Shown here piece after piece: positions 12,640 through 23,851 of a stretch of DNA of 64,000 nt. The DNA is taken from positions 1,364,001 through 1,428,000 of the forward strand of contig JAEVHH010000007.1 of assembly GCA_017607445.1 (NCBI GenBank), given 5' to 3'. Source of the stretch: Histoplasma ohiense. Its lineage: Eukaryota > Ascomycota > Eurotiomycetes > Onygenales > Ajellomycetaceae. The notes below the pieces were generated by a model. That model was not told where the DNA came from and made no database searches. It saw nothing but the letters and a program-made list of their open reading frames with translations. The position numbers and the translations under genes are program-made. Position 1 is the stretch's first letter. Each line of letters opens with the position of its first letter.

Positions 12640-14460
12640 AATTATAGAAAGTCCTACACAATCAGATAAACTCTGCATATATATCAATCAGTTTCAAGCT
12701 CAAGAACCCTCACTTGAAGAACAATGAAGACTAGTAACAGAGACAGATGAATTCTGACAATAAGTCATTAAAATCATACAAAGCAAAACATCTTGATTCC
12801 CTGCAGACATATACTCAAGAATGAATATCTCAGCATATTTGATCAACAATGACAACTGCTTACACTTTCAAGATAGATGATGGATTCTCAATTCAGAATC
12901 TCTACAAATATGAATCATGCAAGAAATTCATGACTCATCAATGATCAGACACTCAGAATACAAAATTATGTACAACATCATTGCTCAAGAATTCTACTGA
13001 TCAGATATGTCAAAAGACATACATCAGTTCATACACAACTGTGATCACTGTGACTCAGTGATAATATGATGTGAACACTGAAAAGAGATACTGAAGCTCT
13101 TATCTGTTCTCAACTGAACTTAATATGATATAGCTATTGATTTTGCAGTTTTCTTATCCAAAAGTGAAGATTCTATGAACATTCTAGTCATTGTCAATCA
13201 ACTCAGCAAGGATATAATACTACAGCTCTGTGACAAGATGAACACTGAAGTAGTTGCAGATGTCTTTATCAGAAGCTCATTGTAAGAGATGATTGTAGAT
13301 ATAATTATGGAAGTAGTGTGAAGTACGCACATAGAATGTTAAGAAGATAGCAATCTCTATTATTCAAAGCTAATCACTGATCTCTCAATATCTACAGATA
13401 TCAGTGAGCATTATATAGACGACCTCCACACGCTACAGCTGTCTATAATGCCGTGCGCTATGCTCCTTCTCATTAATTCTGGCGTGTTCTGTGTTCTTCT
13501 ATCGCCATATAGCTATTTCCTAATATAGATATCTCCGTTGCGCCTATTACACTCATTCTATCATATGCACAATCTGTCTTCATTCATTGTGTCAGATAGA
13601 GACAGTCAATTTGTCAGTGCACTCTGAGTCTGTGTATGCCAATTATTAAGAATTGAATGAAAGTTATCAATGATGTATCACTCAGAGACTGATGAAGCTA
13701 TCAAGAGAATGATACAAACAGTAAAGAACATTCTCCATAAGTTCTGCAATTATATACAAGACAACTGAAGCAATCTGCTGCTACATACTGAGATTATAAT
13801 TAACAGTTGAGATTCTGCTACAACAGATGTAAGTCTATTCTTTTTTCTATATGAATACAACTTAGAGATTCTGAACTTTTCTAAGACTCTCTGAGAAACC
13901 ACATACATCTGCAGTCTCATACAGACAGCAGAGAATATCATGAGCAAGCTGAAGAAAGTTCATAAATGAGCAGAAGCTTCAATGATCAGCATTCAACAAG
14001 ATTATGAGAATCAAATGAACATCAGAAGAAGTTCTGCAACTCAATATTATGTAGAAGACAAAGTCTGACTGAATCTCAAGAACATAAGAACAGATCATCC
14101 CTCACATATACTAGATTATCATCACATCAAGTATACAGTGAAGAAAGTGCTAGACACACACAATTATCAACTCAACATTCCATCTGACATCCACAATATC
14201 TTTCATACAAATCTGCTTCAATTCACAGCTGAGGATTCATTCTTCTCACAGAGAACCTTCAATTGACAGTCATCTGTCATCATAGAAGAAGACAACAAAC
14301 TTAAGTGGAAAATCAAAACAATTTTTAACAATAGAATCAATCATCACTGCTGTGAATATCTCATCAAATAAGTAGAATACAATCATCTGATCTGAGAATC
14401 TATATCTGTCTTGAAGAACACTGTCACTCTCAACATCTATGAGTTCTCACTCATCTCAGT
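12640..14460 (+). pseudogene. Gypsy copy 1 integrase and chromodomain relic
   Basis: HHCC-type zinc region around 12.97-13.06 kb (IHQFIHNCDHCDS), then the catalytic core: IAIDFAVFLS (first Asp, 13.13 kb), IVSDRDSQF (second Asp, 13.6 kb) and HSETDEAI (Glu, 13.68 kb). The core is split by a solo LTR at 13281-13551. After the integrase a chromodomain-like stretch (LKWKIKTIFNNRINHH...YLIK near 14.3-14.37 kb) identifies the element as a chromovirus. Such chromodomains are known to steer integration to heterochromatin. Many TGA codons; inactive. Confidence 0.85.
13281..13551. mobile_element. Young solo LTR inside Gypsy copy 1
   Basis: 271 bp, TGTAA...TTACA with a perfect 5-bp inverted terminus, flanked by the target duplication CTCAT (13276-13280 and 13552-13556). 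Gypsy copy 2 has the empty site near 19953-19965. The insert contains about nine CG dinucleotides while the flanks have none, so it arrived after the surrounding DNA was mutated. Its sequence differs from the Gypsy and Copia LTRs of this window, so its parent family is not here. Confidence 0.88.
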
Positions 14461-14472
14461 AGAGAGGGATAA

Positions 14473-15069
14473 TGTGATGAGTTAGCATCTATTAGTAATT
14501 AATTTACACAATCAACTTCTTTTCTGCATCTGCTTATTTCTGATCATTGTCATTTTGTGTAATTCTCAATATTCTTTCACTCTGTGCTCTGCATTTGTGT
14601 AGTTTCTAACAATTCTTTTATATAGCTCTTAACATTCTTCTGTTCTGTGCTCTGCACTCATGTAGTCTCTAACAATTCTTTCATATAGCTTCTTACATTC
14701 TTTCACTCTGTGTTCCACACTTGTGTAGTCTCTAACAATTCTTTCATGTAGCTTCTTATATTCTCTCACTCTGTGTTTCATATTTATATAGTCTCTAACA
14801 ATTCTTCTGCATAGCTCTCAACAATTTCTCTGCCTCACATTTCATGCTTATGTAGCTTCTAACAATTCTTACACATATCTCTTAATGTTCTTCCACTCCA
14901 CACTCCACTGTGGAGTGGCTTCTGATATTCTTTCACTTCAAACTTTTCTCTATAAGAACCCTCTTTGTACAACCTTTTCTTCTGATTTCTTTTCTCTTTC
15001 TTTCCTTAATCAATTCATAATCTGTAATTAGAATAGTATCAAATCGTTAATCGAAGTACGCCTGTTACA
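14473..15069 (+). repeat. Gypsy copy 1 right LTR
   Basis: 597 bp, with five rather than four 63-bp internal tandem units. It ends CCTGTTACA and retains a few CG dinucleotides at the very end (near 15043-15062). Confidence 0.9.
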
Positions 15070-15074
15070 CAATG

Positions 15075-15784
15075 CTTCTGTAGAATATCTATATTATGAT
15101 TATAATCTGTTTCTTATTCAGCAGCTTCTGCATGAGTTTGACAGAATATTTGAAGACTTCAATCTGTCTATATGCAGCTCTGTATGAGATAATCTTATTG
15201 AAAATCAGCTACTTTTTGAGGAGCAGAACTATAATCTTATAGAGGAAATCATCACTATGAATGCTCTGTAGATGCAGTTGAATGATAATCAATATCATGT
15301 ATATAATTCAATTCTGACTGCAATAGAATTACAGCTGTCTCATTATTTTATACAGAATTCAGATGACACTGACAAAACATTTCTTTACAGAGCTCTCTAT
15401 AGCTGTCTATATATAGATGAGAAGACTATTCTTTGTATAACTTCTTCTGATATTGCAGCTGTTCTTTTACCATGTGGCAGAACAGCTCACTCATATTTTG
15501 TCATTTCAATTGAATTAGATACAGATTCTGTGTCTAAGATTATCATTCAGAGTGAACTAGATCATCTGCTGCAGACTGTAGATTTGATTATTTGAGATGA
15601 GATTCTCATACAGCATCACTATTGTATGAAGATTGTTGATCATCTTCTTCAAGATTTACATTCATCAGATGAGCTTTTTGATGATGTCTCTGTTATATTT
15701 GATGATGATTTTGCACAGACTCTGTCTGTTGTACTGTATGACAGCCATGCTGTAGTTGTTGCAGCTTGTCTGCAGCATTCACAT
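15075..15784 (+). pseudogene. Helitron PIF1-type helicase relic, N-half
   Basis: Continuation of the Helitron protein. LNDNQYHVYNSILTAIE matches the start of the PIF1 domain. Walker A at 15363-15380 reads DDTDKT where the family has GGTGKT: three Gly to Asp/Glu-type changes, each a GG to GA transition. Then CITSSDIAAVLLPCGRTAHS (motif Ia) and LLQTVDLII (Walker B side). Gypsy copy 2 then interrupts the frame. Several TGA codons. Confidence 0.88.
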
Positions 15785-15789
15785 ATATG

Positions 15790-16323
15790 TGTGATGGGTT
15801 AGCATCTGTTAGTAATTAACTTACACAATCAACTCCCCTTCTGCATCTGCTTGTTTCTGACTGTTGTAATCTTATGTAACTCTCAATGTTCTTCTGCTCC
15901 ATGCTCTGTGCTCATGTAGTTTCTAACAATTCTTTCATATAACTCTTAATGTTCTTCTGCTCTGTGCTCTGTACTTGTATAGTCTCTAACAATTCTTCTG
16001 TGTAGCTTCTTATATTCTTTCACTCTGTGTTCTGTGCTTATATAGTCTCTAATGATTCTTCTGTATAGCTCTCAATGATTTCTTCACTTCATGTTCCATG
16101 CTTGTGTAGCTTCTAACAATTCTTACATATATCTTTTAATGTTCTTCTGCTCTGTGCTCCACTGTGAAGTGGCTTCTGATATTCTTTCACTCTGAACTTT
16201 CCTCTATAAGAATTCTCTTTGTACAATCTTTTCTTCTGATTTCTTTTCTCTTTCTTTTCTTAATCAATTCATAATCTGTAATTAAAATAGTATCAAATTG
16301 TTAATTGAAGTACATCTGTTATA
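15790..16323 (+). repeat. Gypsy copy 2 left LTR
   Basis: 534 bp with four 63-bp units; ends GTTATA where the other LTRs end GTTACA. Confidence 0.9.
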
Positions 16324-16779
16324 TTATGAATTGATTCTTCTGTGTTTAAGATCTGAGTGTTTTGTTATTAGTTCTTACATCTGAGTGTGTTGTTATCAGT
16401 TCTTACATCTGAGTGTGTTGTTTACAGATCTGAGTGTCTAGTTGTTACAAAAAATCTCTTATGAATCTGAGTGCTTTTATTGTTAGTTATATAGACTGTT
16501 GTGTCTAAGTGTCTGAAACACAATTGACTGTGTTCTATGAGGTCTGAGTGTCTATGAACTGTAATGCTGTGAATAGTGTTCATGAAGAAGCTTGATCAAG
16601 CTTAGTGCTGCAACACTGTGAATAGTGTCTGTGAGAGAATTGAGTGTCTACAAGTATTTCTTTTCTTTTTTTTTATTATTATATGTTTTTAGATATTAAA
16701 ATAAACTACAAGCAATTCTACAAACATCTGCTGTATCTGAACACAGTGAATGATAACTTAGATCTATGAAGTATTCTCC

Positions 16780-17720
16780 AGCAGCAGATGCTACAGATGA
16801 TTGAATTATAATAATGATTTGTTGAGATGAGTACTTCTGCATTCACTGTTTCTTCTACACCCACACCTCATGAAAAGCTCTCAAGAGAGAAGCTTTCAAT
16901 TCTCAATAAATATAAGAGAGATCTAGTGCTCTATCTTGTGTGGAAGTCAAAAGCAAATATCAAATTGAACATTGATGAATGAGCAATAGACTTGCTATTC
17001 AATCAAGCATGGTATATTCATAGCAGATTGAATGATGATGTGTTAGCAAAATTTCAACTCTGAATGAGTCATTATCAGAATTATCAGTGTATATCAGAGC
17101 TAGTCTTCTGACAACTTGACTCTCTCTTTTTTGATTCTACACTTCAAGTCAAGGTGTTAGATTGGCTTAATCAAACTTGTCAGATAAATGTCATGTTGAC
17201 AATTTATCTTTCTGAATTCAATCACAAGCTTCTAGAAGCAGATGGACAAGACTGAAATGATGCTATCAAGATCAATATATTGTTCAAAAACTTGAACTTT
17301 CAGTTGTATAACTGAAGTATAGAGTGTCTGAAGCTCTCAATATACAGTGAATTCTGCACTGATTTTCATTTATTGAACAATGATCTGTCTCAGTTCTGTG
17401 TGCTTCAAAATTGCAGAGGATTCTGCTGAACAAATGTGTATACTCTGAACTGCTCTGCAGTGTCCCCCATCTCTGAATCAGAATCAATGAACTGAGTCTC
17501 ATATATAAATGCAAGTCATCTGAGAATCCTCAACATCTCAGAGAAGAATACTGCTGACTGAATTGCCAGAGAAGTCTGTATATGCTGTGACAAATCAGAG
17601 CATTTCATGAATCAATGTCTGAATGTGATTGCTCTGAGTAAACCCCTCATGTGTGTAAACACTGTGTTGTCTGTGAATAGACAAGAACAGAGAAAAGATG
17701 AGCTCTCACTCTAAAATATG
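16780..17720 (+). pseudogene. Gypsy copy 2 gag relic
   Basis: Collinear with the copy 1 gag region. The nucleocapsid knuckle remnant lies around 17575-17625. Many TGA codons; inactive. Confidence 0.72.
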
Positions 17721-17827
17721 AATGAAAGCTCAAGAAGCAGAAAGCTAGCTGAAGATTTGAGCAGAAGATGTAAGTGAATACAATCATGATCTCTGTCATT
17801 GTAAATAGCTTAGTCAATATATGAGCA

Positions 17828-19321
17828 ATGATAGACAGTGGTTTTCTTCACTATACTCTTATAGACACTCAGCTGATTGAGAAGTATAAGCTTCAGTGTA
17901 TTCTCTTTCTCAAACTGTGTAAGCTCAGTGAATTTGACAGTCTCAGAGAATCCACCTTCTACAACATGATAAGATTTAATATCAATGTAGAAGAACATGA
18001 GAAAAAGAATGTATATGCATACAAAATATAAAACCTTGAGTACAATCTAATGCTCAGTCTATCATGACTCACAGAATTTGAAATCTTGTTGAACACATAC
18101 AACTGCTGTCTTATTTTCTCAGAAGATGACTGTGTTTACAAGAAGAATGTTGATAGAACCACTGATCTCACTCAGATATCAGTGAAAGTGTACAAACTAC
18201 TAATCTGTCAAGCACATGAGAAGAAGAATGTCCAAGTGTTTGCTGCTAGCATAATGAATATCAAAAAAGTGTTAGAAAAGCTAGAACTCAAAGATCTCAA
18301 GAAACTGTGTAAGAAACTATCTGAATTGTATGAAGACTTCACAGATGTGTTCAATGAAAAAGAAGCTGAAAAGCTTTCTCCTCACTGAGAACCTGGTATA
18401 AATCATATAATTGAGCTCATCAAGAAAAATGATAAGAACCCACAATCACTCTGAGATTCTCTCTACAGTATATTGCATGACAAGCTTCTCATTCTATAAA
18501 AAACACTCAATGAACTATTGAACAAAGACTTCATTTGTGTTAGCAACTCATCCATCACAGCATCTGTACTGTTTGTGAAGAAATCAGAAGAAGACTTACA
18601 ATTCTGCATTGACTACTGAGAACTCAACAAGATTACACAGAAGAACTGATACTCTCTTCCACTCATCAATGAAATATTCAAATGAATAGAAAAAGCAAAA
18701 TGATTTACAAAGCTTGACATCTCTGCAGCCTTCTATAAGATAAGGATTAATGAAGGTGATGAATGGCTAACTGCTTTTTGTATGTGTTACAGATTATATG
18801 AATGAACAGTGACTCTTTTTGAATTAGTGAATGCTCTGAGCACATTTCAGAAATACATTAACTGAGCTCTATGAGATCTGCTTGATGAGATCATCTCAGT
18901 GTATATGAATGATATTCTGATCTTCACTGATGAACTGCTCACTGAGCATTACAAATATGTACAACAAGTGCTTGATCATCTATGAAAAGTCAGACTGCAA
19001 GTGGATATTGACAAATGCAACTTCAAGATCAAGTCTATAATCTATCTAGAATTTATCATTGAAGCTGAAAAAGATGTACACATGAATTCTAAGAAGATGG
19101 AAGCAATCCTCAACTGAGAGGCATCAGTCTCAGTAAAAGAGACTAGAAGCTTTCTAGAATTTGTCAACTTCTATCAAAGATTCATCAAAGACTTCTCTGA
19201 TATTGTACAACCACTGATGAATCTGACTCAGAAAGACACTGTGTTTCAATGAACTGACAAAGCAGACACAGCATTCAAAAAGCTGAAGTGTATGTTCACA
19301 AACACTCTGATACTGCAATCA
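17828..19321 (+). pseudogene. Gypsy copy 2 protease/RT relic
   Basis: Collinear with the copy 1 pol. The motif ISAAFYKIRI is present near 18.72 kb. The Trp at 18764-18766 is still TGG where copy 1 has TGA, showing independent mutation of the two copies. The INxAL Trp is TGA in both (18863-18865 here). YMNDILIFT around 18.9 kb keeps one catalytic Asp. The frame stops at a deletion joining the RT end to the integrase region, removing RNase H. Confidence 0.82.
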
Positions 19322-20873
19322 TAGAAAGTTCTATGCAATCAGATGAACCTCATGTACATATCAATCAGTTCTGAGCTCAAGAACCCTCACTCAAAGAACA
19401 ATGGAAGCTAGTGGCAGAAGCAGATGAATTCTGACAACAAATCACTGAAGCTGTACAAAACAGAGCACCTCAATTCCCCACAAATGTATATTCAAGAATG
19501 GATATCTCAGCATGTTCAATTAATGATGACAACTGCTTACACTTTTGAAATAGATGATGAGTCTCCAATTCAGAATCTCTATAAACACAGATCATACAAG
19601 AAATTCATGACTCATCAATGACTGAGTATTCAGAATATGAAATCATGTACAACATCATCACTCAAAAATTCTACTGATCAGATATGTCAAAAGACATACA
19701 TCAGTTCATACACAACTGTGATTGCTGTGGCTCAGTGATGACATAATATGAATGCTGAAAAGAGATGCTGAAGTCTCTATCTGTCTCTGATCAAACTTGA
19801 TATGATATAGCTATTGATTTTGCAGTTTTCTTATCTGAAAGTGAAGATTCTATAAACATTCTAGTCATTGTCAACTGACTCAGTAAGAATGTAATACTAC
19901 AGCTCTGTGATAAGATGAATGCTGAAGTAGTTGCAGATGTCTTCATCAGAAGCCTGTTCTATTGTATACACAGTCTGTCTTCATTCATTGTATCAGATAG
20001 AGACAGTCAATTCATCAGCACACTCTGAGTCTGTGTATGTCAATTATTAAGAATTGAACAAAAGTTATCAATGATGTACCACTCAGAGACTGATGAAGCT
20101 ACTGAGAGAATAATATAAATGATAAAGAACATTCTCTGTAAGTTCTGTAATTACATACAAGACAACTGAAGCAATCTGCTGTCATATACTGAGATTGCAA
20201 TTAATGATTGAGATTCTGCTATGACAGATATAAGTTTATTTTTTCTTCTACACAGATATAACTTAGAGATTCTGAACTTCTCTGAGACTCTCTGAGAAAC
20301 TGTGTACATCCACAGTCTCATACAGATGACAGAGAACATCATGAGCAAGCTGAAGAAAGTTCACAAATGAGCAGAAGCTTCAATGATCAGTATTCAATAA
20401 GATTATAAGAATCAAATAAACATCAGAAGAAGTTCTGTGACTCAATACTATATAGAAAACAAAATCTGACTGAATCTCAAGAATATAAGAACAGATCACT
20501 TCTTGTGTACACTAGATTATCATCACATTAAATATATAGTGAAGAAAGTACTAGATATATATGATTATTGACTCAACACTCTGTCTGATATTCATGATGT
20601 CTTTCATACAAATCTGCTTCAATCCACAGCTGAGGATTCATTCCTCTCACAGAGAATCTTCAATTGACAGTCATCTACTATTGTAGAAGAAGACAATGAA
20701 CTTGAGTGAGAAATTGAAACAATTCTGAACAATAGAATCAATCATCATCACTATGAATATCTCATCAAATAAATAGAATATGATTATTCAATCTGAAAAT
20801 CTGTGTCTGTCTTGAAGAACACTGCTGCTCTCAATATCTATGAGTTCTCACTCACTCTGATAGAGAGAGATAA
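19322..20873 (+). pseudogene. Gypsy copy 2 integrase and chromodomain relic
   Basis: Zinc region (HQFIHNCDCCGS, about 19.69-19.73 kb), core with IAIDFAVFLS and IVSDRDSQF (about 19.81-20.0 kb) and the chromodomain tail around 20.70-20.78 kb. The core is uninterrupted here and so shows the empty site of the solo LTR found in copy 1. Confidence 0.82.
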
Positions 20874-21407
20874 TATGACAGATTAGCATCTATTAGTAAT
20901 TAATTTATACAATCAACTCTTCTTCTGTATCTGCTTGTTTCTGACTGTTGTGATTTTATATAATTCTTGATGTTCTTCTGCTCTGTGCTCTGCATTTGTA
21001 TAGTTTCTAATGATTCTTCTATATAGTTCTTAATGTTCTTCTGCTCTGTGTTTCATACTTATATAGTCTCTAATGATTCTTCTGTGTAGCTTTTTATATT
21101 CTTCTGCTCTGTGTTCTGTACTTATATAGTCTCTAACAATTCTTCTATATAGTTCTCAATGATTTCTCTGTTCCACATTCTGTGCTTGTGTAGCTTCTAA
21201 TAATTCTTATATATACTTCTTAATGTTCTTCTGCTTCATACTTCACTGTGAAGTGGCTTCTGATATTCTTCTGTCTTGAACTTTTCTCTATAAGAACCTT
21301 CTTTGTACAATTTTTTCTTCTGATTTCTTTTCTCTTTCTTTTCTTAATCAATTTGTAATCTGTAATTAGAATAGTATCAAATTGTTAATTGAAGTACGCT
21401 TGTTACA
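20874..21407 (+). repeat. Gypsy copy 2 right LTR
   Basis: 534 bp, begins TATGA (first G changed to A) and ends CTTGTTACA. Confidence 0.9.
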
Positions 21408-21412
21408 ATATG

Positions 21413-22280
21413 ACAGTGGTTAACTGTACTGTGTTTGACAAGAAATATGAGACTGGCTGTTGATAATGATAATATGATGTTTGTGAATTGACTTGGTCAA
21501 ATGTTATATAATTCAGACTGCATTGACTGTATTGATTTTTCACTCTATATTCATTGAGCTGCTGATATCAGTGTGCTATATGAGAGAGTGTTTTCTACAG
21601 CTGAATTTAGAACTGCAGTGATCTGCTCTGATTATTTTGAAAGCTGTGTTATTCTTACTATATTAAATCAGAATGTGTTCTGCATTAATGAATGAGTTAT
21701 GATGATTATACTAGAGAATGTTCATACATTCTATACTGCAGATATAGCTCATACAGATGATCTGATTCTGAGCTGTGAGAAGTTCTTTCATAAATATCTG
21801 ACTGTCATTAACTATTCAACTCTGTCACTGTTTATATTGAGATTGAAAGTGAGTACTTCTGTCATGCTTCTGCATAATCTCCAGCCATCTGAAGAACTCT
21901 GCAATGGCACAAGAATGATTGTTCAGCAGATGACAATCTGTTTACTTGAGATGAAGATCATATCTGACATATATAAAAGTTCAGTTCATATATTGCCACA
22001 GATTAATCTATATACTCAATCTGTTGAGATTTCATTTGACATGACTCACTGTCAGTTTTCAGTCTGTTCATGCTTTGCAATGACAATCAACAAGTCTCAG
22101 AGACAGTCTCTTTCTACAGTTGATATTGATCTCAGAAATCTCATATTCTCACATGATCAGTTGTATATTACACTCTTTTGAACTACAGATGTCAGCCAGT
22201 TGACTGTTCTGCTGAATGAAAATGATGAGAGATATACATTAAATAAGATATATTCAGAAATTCTACAGTTTCTCAATTAA
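21413..22280 (+). pseudogene. Helitron PIF1-type helicase relic, C-half
   Basis: Resumes the helicase frame after Gypsy copy 2: QWLTVLCLTRNMRLAVDND, then a long open stretch at 21699-22181 with LRLKVSTSVMLLHNLQPSE, LCNGTRMIV and the C-terminal helicase motif CFAMTINKSQRQSLSTVDID, ending TTDVSQLTVLLNENDERYT. These are hallmark segments of Helitron PIF1 helicases. Only a few residues differ from the family pattern, mostly Gly to Asp/Arg and Pro to Ser. Confidence 0.88.
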
Positions 22281-22299
22281 TTTTTCTGCTACTACTGTT

Positions 22300-23500
22300 T
22301 TTTCTTCATTGTCTACAGATACAGAATGCCATCTTCAGATATTAAAATAGAGATCTTTGAATATATAAAAAACTGTCATTTCAAATTGACATTAACTGTT
22401 AAAAAAAAGAAAAAAAGCAAGATCATCTCATTGAGTCTATTTCACAGACTCATACAGTCCATTCATATCACTCTCTATTTTTCAAATTTTTTAATCAGAA
22501 TTGTAATATCTGTGAAGATATTCTGTTGACTGAGCTGAATCATCTTCAACAGATTCACAGTCTCATTCTACTCTCTATACAAATACTTCATCTCTTTCTT
22601 TATTTTATAAAGTTGATACATCTCTGTCTGCAGCTGCAATAACTTCAGCTTCATGACTTCACTGTCATTTATCTTATCATTCTTTTTTTCATTCTTCAGT
22701 GTCACAAACATCATCTGTTTCTTTTTGAATGAACTGAATGATTCAGTTATCTGATTTAATTTTATACTGACAGCTCACTTTTTTTTTTTTTTCTTTCTTT
22801 TCTTATTTCTCTCTGCAGCTGCAGAGCTGGCAGTGATTGTATTGATGAAGACAGTGAACTGCTGATTCTCTGTTATTTTCATATCAGTATATATGTTTTG
22901 CATATATCTTTTGCTAATGTATTTGCATGTGATAGAGACAATTCATTACTTATCAAACTGTAAGCTGCAGTATTTGCTTAGTGAATTATAGTGACAATTC
23001 ACACAGATCTTCTTCAATATACTGAATATTATAATACACTCAATAAATGAATCATGACTCTTCTTATATAAGCTGCACAGCAGATTGACTTTGATGCCAC
23101 AGCTGTGAACAAGTACTGATTCTATATTTATTACTCTTTTTAGCTGAGACTTGAAGTTCTTTTTATATAGTATTATATCTCTTTTGAATCTCATCTCTCA
23201 CAGCTGTATAACAATCTCACTGTCATTTTTGATGATTTGTTCAATCAGCAGCTGTAGTCTATGTTCTGATGTTCATATATTGATGAACTGTTGATGTGAC
23301 TGCTGAAGAATGAGTACAGACAGACTGATGAGCTGCTGAAACTGCTGAAGATCAGATACAGATGAATTGATGAGCTGCTGAAGATGAAGCAGAAGTGAAT
23401 TGATGAATAATATAAGCTGCTGAATCTTCAGAATCTGCTGAGCTTGCTGAGCTTGCTCTGTACTATTGTTAACTATAATTTCATCATTTCTGAGTCATTT
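22300..23500 (-). pseudogene. Cys-rich ORF relic beside the Helitron (DUF3716-like?)
   Basis: A minus-strand frame with few breaks covers most of 23.5-22.6 kb. It has a Gln/Leu-rich coiled stretch (about 23.46-23.28 kb), then a Cys cluster (HSCGIKVNLLCSLYKKSHDS..ECIIIF..ICVNCHYNSLSKYCSL, about 23.1-22.96 kb), then a basic KKRKKKK patch near 22.8 kb. The CxNCHY...C pattern resembles Cys-rich proteins common in Eurotiales mobile regions (DUF3716-type); that name is from memory and unverified. It may be a second Helitron gene on the opposite strand or captured DNA. Confidence 0.4.
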
Positions 23501-23851
23501 TTCTTCATTTTTTGACAGTTCTCTACTTACATTCAGTTATTTTGACTGCTTTGATTGTATTATGAATGTTTCAGAGATTGATAGATGTAAATCATTGCAT
23601 TTCAGTTGCTTACTGTTTGATTGTAATCACTATATTCTCTATATAAGCTGTCTGATATTTAATTACATCTTGCTTAGTGCTTCTACATTAACTCTACAAC
23701 ACTACTGTGTTATTCATCTTTTTCATCTATGTGATTGTTCTCTATTGACAGCCATAGATTACATGGAATTCATGTATATGAGTCACATGTGGCTGTTGGA
23801 TATCTCATTATGTTCGCCCGAGGGATTAAACGGCGCGTTTTCAAGCTGGAT

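Larger units (their letters stand above)
8632..15069 (+). mobile_element. Gypsy chromovirus retrotransposon, copy 1 (decayed, both LTRs)
   Basis: 6,438 bp element with a 5-bp target duplication CAATG at 8627-8631 and 15070-15074. LTRs begin TGTGA and end TTACA. Left LTR 8632-9165 (534 bp); right LTR 14473-15069 (597 bp). The 63-bp difference equals one extra unit of an internal tandem repeat. The interior holds gag, RT/RNase H, integrase and a chromodomain, all full of TGA codons. A 271-bp solo LTR of another family sits inside the integrase. Deleting the element and one CAATG restores the Helitron frame. Confidence 0.92.
15790..21407 (+). mobile_element. Gypsy chromovirus retrotransposon, copy 2 (decayed, both LTRs)
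   Basis: 5,618 bp element of the same family as copy 1, same orientation, with target duplication ATATG at 15785-15789 and 21408-21412. LTRs 15790-16323 and 20874-21407, both 534 bp. Relative to copy 1 it lacks the solo LTR and about 450 bp of RNase H (junction near 19322). It sits in the helicase part of the Helitron; removing it lets the helicase frame continue at 21413. Confidence 0.92.
5700..23815 (+). mobile_element. Decayed Helitron carrying two nested Gypsy elements
   Basis: A block of about 18 kb in which CG is almost absent and CC and GG are rare. Removing the two Gypsy insertions joins a Helitron Rep/helicase coding region: Rep pieces at 6.1-8.63 kb, the helicase N-half at 15.07-15.79 kb and the helicase C-half at 21.41-22.28 kb, all on the plus strand. 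The exact Helitron ends (5' TC, 3' CTRR) could not be fixed; the limits given are where base composition changes. To the left ordinary DNA ends near 5,697. To the right it resumes near 23,815 with GC-rich tandem 10-mers (23852-23871) and a TA run. Confidence 0.75.

Noticed and set aside
5700..23815. TGA coding for Trp (alternative genetic code) in the AT-rich block
   Set aside because: Host genes in the same window end in TGA (for example the VOC gene at 37036-37038) and use TGG for Trp. In the block Arg positions are TGA too, and catalytic residues are lost, so mutation explains it better.
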